From Bacillus pumilus (GTDB lineage: Bacteria > Bacillota > Bacilli > Bacillales > Bacillaceae): a stretch of 51,104 nt of DNA. Position 1 is the stretch's first letter. Each line of letters starts with the position of its first letter. A program made the position numbers and the translations under genes. The notes beneath the pieces are model-generated. The model saw only the letters and a program-made list of their open reading frames with translations. It was not told where the DNA came from and made no database searches. Shown one piece after another: positions 51,008 through 51,104 of the stretch. The stretch lies in assembly GCF_002744245.1 (NCBI RefSeq), contig NZ_NKHG01000105.1:1-51104 (forward strand). Reading direction: 5' to 3'.

Positions 51008-51104
51008 TTATTTCAATGCTTTTTCAATTGCTTTCTTTGTTTTCGGTCCATAAATGCCGTCGGCAACAAGCCCATGCATCAATTGGAACCGCTTGACCGC
51101 ATTC
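51008..51104 (-). CDS. C-terminus of a peptidoglycan-binding protein (probable endolysin)
   Basis: Partial; the gene enters from beyond the window end. The visible 31 or so residues, VKRFQLMHGLVADGIYGPKT then KKAIEKALK, are the end of a PG_binding_1 domain, which typically closes phage or sporulation N-acetylmuramoyl-L-alanine amidases. This supports a prophage or prophage-derived region continuing to the right. Confidence 0.75.
   Translation of the reverse strand, partial: NAVKRFQLMHGLVADGIYGPKTKKAIEKALK

Noticed and set aside
1..51104. tRNA, rRNA, CRISPR arrays and riboswitches
   Set aside because: Looked for cloverleaf-type tRNAs, rRNA segments, regularly spaced direct repeats and known leader motifs by eye; none seen. 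Subtle riboswitches cannot be excluded without covariance searches.

Overview
The window reads as chromosome of a Bacillus of the pumilus/safensis/altitudinis group. This is inferred from B. subtilis-like proteins in B. subtilis-like order, with typical strong Shine-Dalgarno sites and Rho-independent terminators. Much of 1-38.7 kb follows, from memory, the B. subtilis block ald, bioY/yuiG to yuiA, yumB, yumC, yutM, dapF, yuzB, yutJ, yuzD, yutI, yuxL, thrB, thrC, hom, yutH to yutB(lipA), yunA(lytH) to yunF, pucG, bsn. Several B. subtilis members are missing here (yuzG, guaC, paiAB, yutK, yunE and most purine-catabolism genes), and other genes replace some of them.

Region by region. 0-9.9 kb: alanine dehydrogenase, a BirA-controlled biotin transporter, a Na+/H+-antiporter-type permease, leucyl aminopeptidase, the yuiDCBA cell-envelope and small-protein cluster, type II NADH dehydrogenase and ferredoxin-NADP reductase. 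9.9-12.1 kb: a local insertion relative to B. subtilis with a zinc-ribbon membrane protein and a TipAS-type MerR regulator overlapping a DUF2268 metallopeptidase gene. 12.4-16.7 kb: Fe-S and redox genes (yutM, yuzB, yutJ, yuzD, yutI), dapF, and a 76-residue WYL-like miniprotein whose promoter carries two LexA boxes. 16.7-16.93 kb: a structured repeat flanked by two copies of one terminator; a shortened copy lies at 1984-2028. 16.9-28.5 kb: acylaminoacyl-peptidase-like yuxL, the hom-thrC-thrB threonine operon, a 2-hydroxyacid dehydrogenase, spore and housekeeping yut genes with a frameshifted yutD, and lipoyl synthase. 28.7-33.3 kb: sporulation peptidase lytH, yunB, yunC, yunD, yunF. 33.5-38.7 kb: a PucR/CdaR-type regulator, an MFS exporter, PucG and the secreted nuclease Bsn. 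38.7-42.7 kb: a Fur-box-controlled siderophore uptake operon (binding protein, two permeases, FhuF-like reductase).

From about 42.7 kb the window becomes accessory and more AT-rich. It holds poorly recognised small genes, a cupin, a tyrosine-recombinase relic, a frameshifted IS1182-type element with visible inverted repeats, a WYL-type repressor divergent from an azoreductase-like flavoprotein, a lipoprotein and a two-gene toxin-antitoxin module that looks like a Panacea (SocA-like) antitoxin plus a MazF/PemK-type toxin. Upstream of that module are four near-identical CTATATATAG palindromes, then an excisionase-type DNA-binding protein, two very small membrane proteins transcribed from a promoter with an operator-like palindrome, and the C-terminus of a probable phage endolysin at the edge. 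This suggests the border of a prophage or a decayed integrated element.

The observations I rate highest are the Panacea-MazF-like module with its palindrome array, the LexA-controlled WYL miniprotein, and the structured repeat that sits next to, and in one case duplicates, terminators. No tRNA, rRNA or CRISPR array was seen.
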